From NCBI GenBank assembly GCA_030642005.1, contig DAOWOP010000153.1:1-6366 (forward strand): 6,366 nucleotides of DNA. The letters run 5' to 3'. The translations under genes were made by a program, and so were the position numbers. Source of the stretch: Planctomycetales bacterium (lineage in GTDB: Bacteria; Planctomycetota; Phycisphaerae; SM23-33). The notes beneath the pieces are model-generated. The model had not been told where the DNA came from. It saw only the letters and a list, made by a program, of their open reading frames with translations, and did no database searches. Positions 6,324-6,366 of this stretch are shown piece by piece. Position 1 is the stretch's first letter, and each line of letters starts with the position of its first letter.

Positions 6324-6366
6324 AGCCCCGTTAGGGGCAATCGTATTTAGCCCAGGGCGCAGCCGA
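6324..6366. repeat. REP-like palindromic element, truncated by the window edge
   Basis: A perfect 5-bp GC hairpin (GCCCC 6325-6329, loop GTTA, GGGGC 6334-6338) is followed by AATCGTATTTA and then GCCCAGGGCGCAGCC, which ends at the window edge. From memory, a GCCCC-hairpin followed by TTTAGCCCAGGGCGCAGCC is a dispersed intergenic element of some Planctomycetota and related genomes; this was not checked. No T-run follows the hairpin on either strand, so it is not a typical terminator. Confidence 0.5.

Noticed and set aside
1..6366. CRISPR arrays, tRNA or rRNA genes, prophage or attachment sites
   Set aside because: No regularly spaced direct repeats, cloverleaf-like segment or rRNA-like sequence were seen; nearly all of the window is covered by the five genes.

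Overview
The window holds one left-edge gene on the + strand and a tight four-gene operon on the - strand, read from right to left. The DNA is moderately GC-rich and densely coding. The organism is probably an anaerobic or facultative bacterium. Two palindromic elements and the type of Y1 transposase recall, from memory, dispersed repeats of Planctomycetota (Phycisphaerae-like) genomes. That placement is tentative: no rRNA or other lineage marker is present, and related acetyl-CoA operons also occur in sulfate- and metal-reducing lineages.

Layout. (1) Positions 2-472 (+): a Y1/HUH single-strand transposase of the IS200/REP-associated type (RAYT-like). Its first few codons are cut off by the window edge. 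(2) 492-571: a perfect 29-bp inverted repeat around a 22-nt loop, lying between the 3' ends of the convergent transposase and operon. It looks like a paired REP/BIME-type element. (3) 577-6244 (-): the operon. In order of transcription it encodes an isochorismatase-like cysteine hydrolase, an AcuC-type class I histone-deacetylase-fold protein, a fused ADP-forming acetate/acyl-CoA synthetase, and an acetyl-CoA hydrolase/CoA-transferase with a C-terminal GNAT acetyltransferase domain. Junctions are 4 nt, a 7-nt overlap, and 13 nt. (4) 6245-6366: the leader, with a good Shine-Dalgarno sequence, a small tandem repeat, and at the edge a second REP-like palindromic element.

How the genes may work together. 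The synthetase can interconvert acyl-CoA and free acid with ATP gain or use, and the CoA-transferase can move CoA between acids. The deacetylase and the GNAT domain are candidate eraser and writer of lysine acetylation. The set therefore resembles a rearranged counterpart of Bacillus acuABC: the acetyltransferase is fused to a CoA-transferase, and the neighbouring synthetase is ADP-forming rather than AMP-forming. This regulatory reading is inference. The enzyme family assignments are well supported by visible motifs and catalytic residues.
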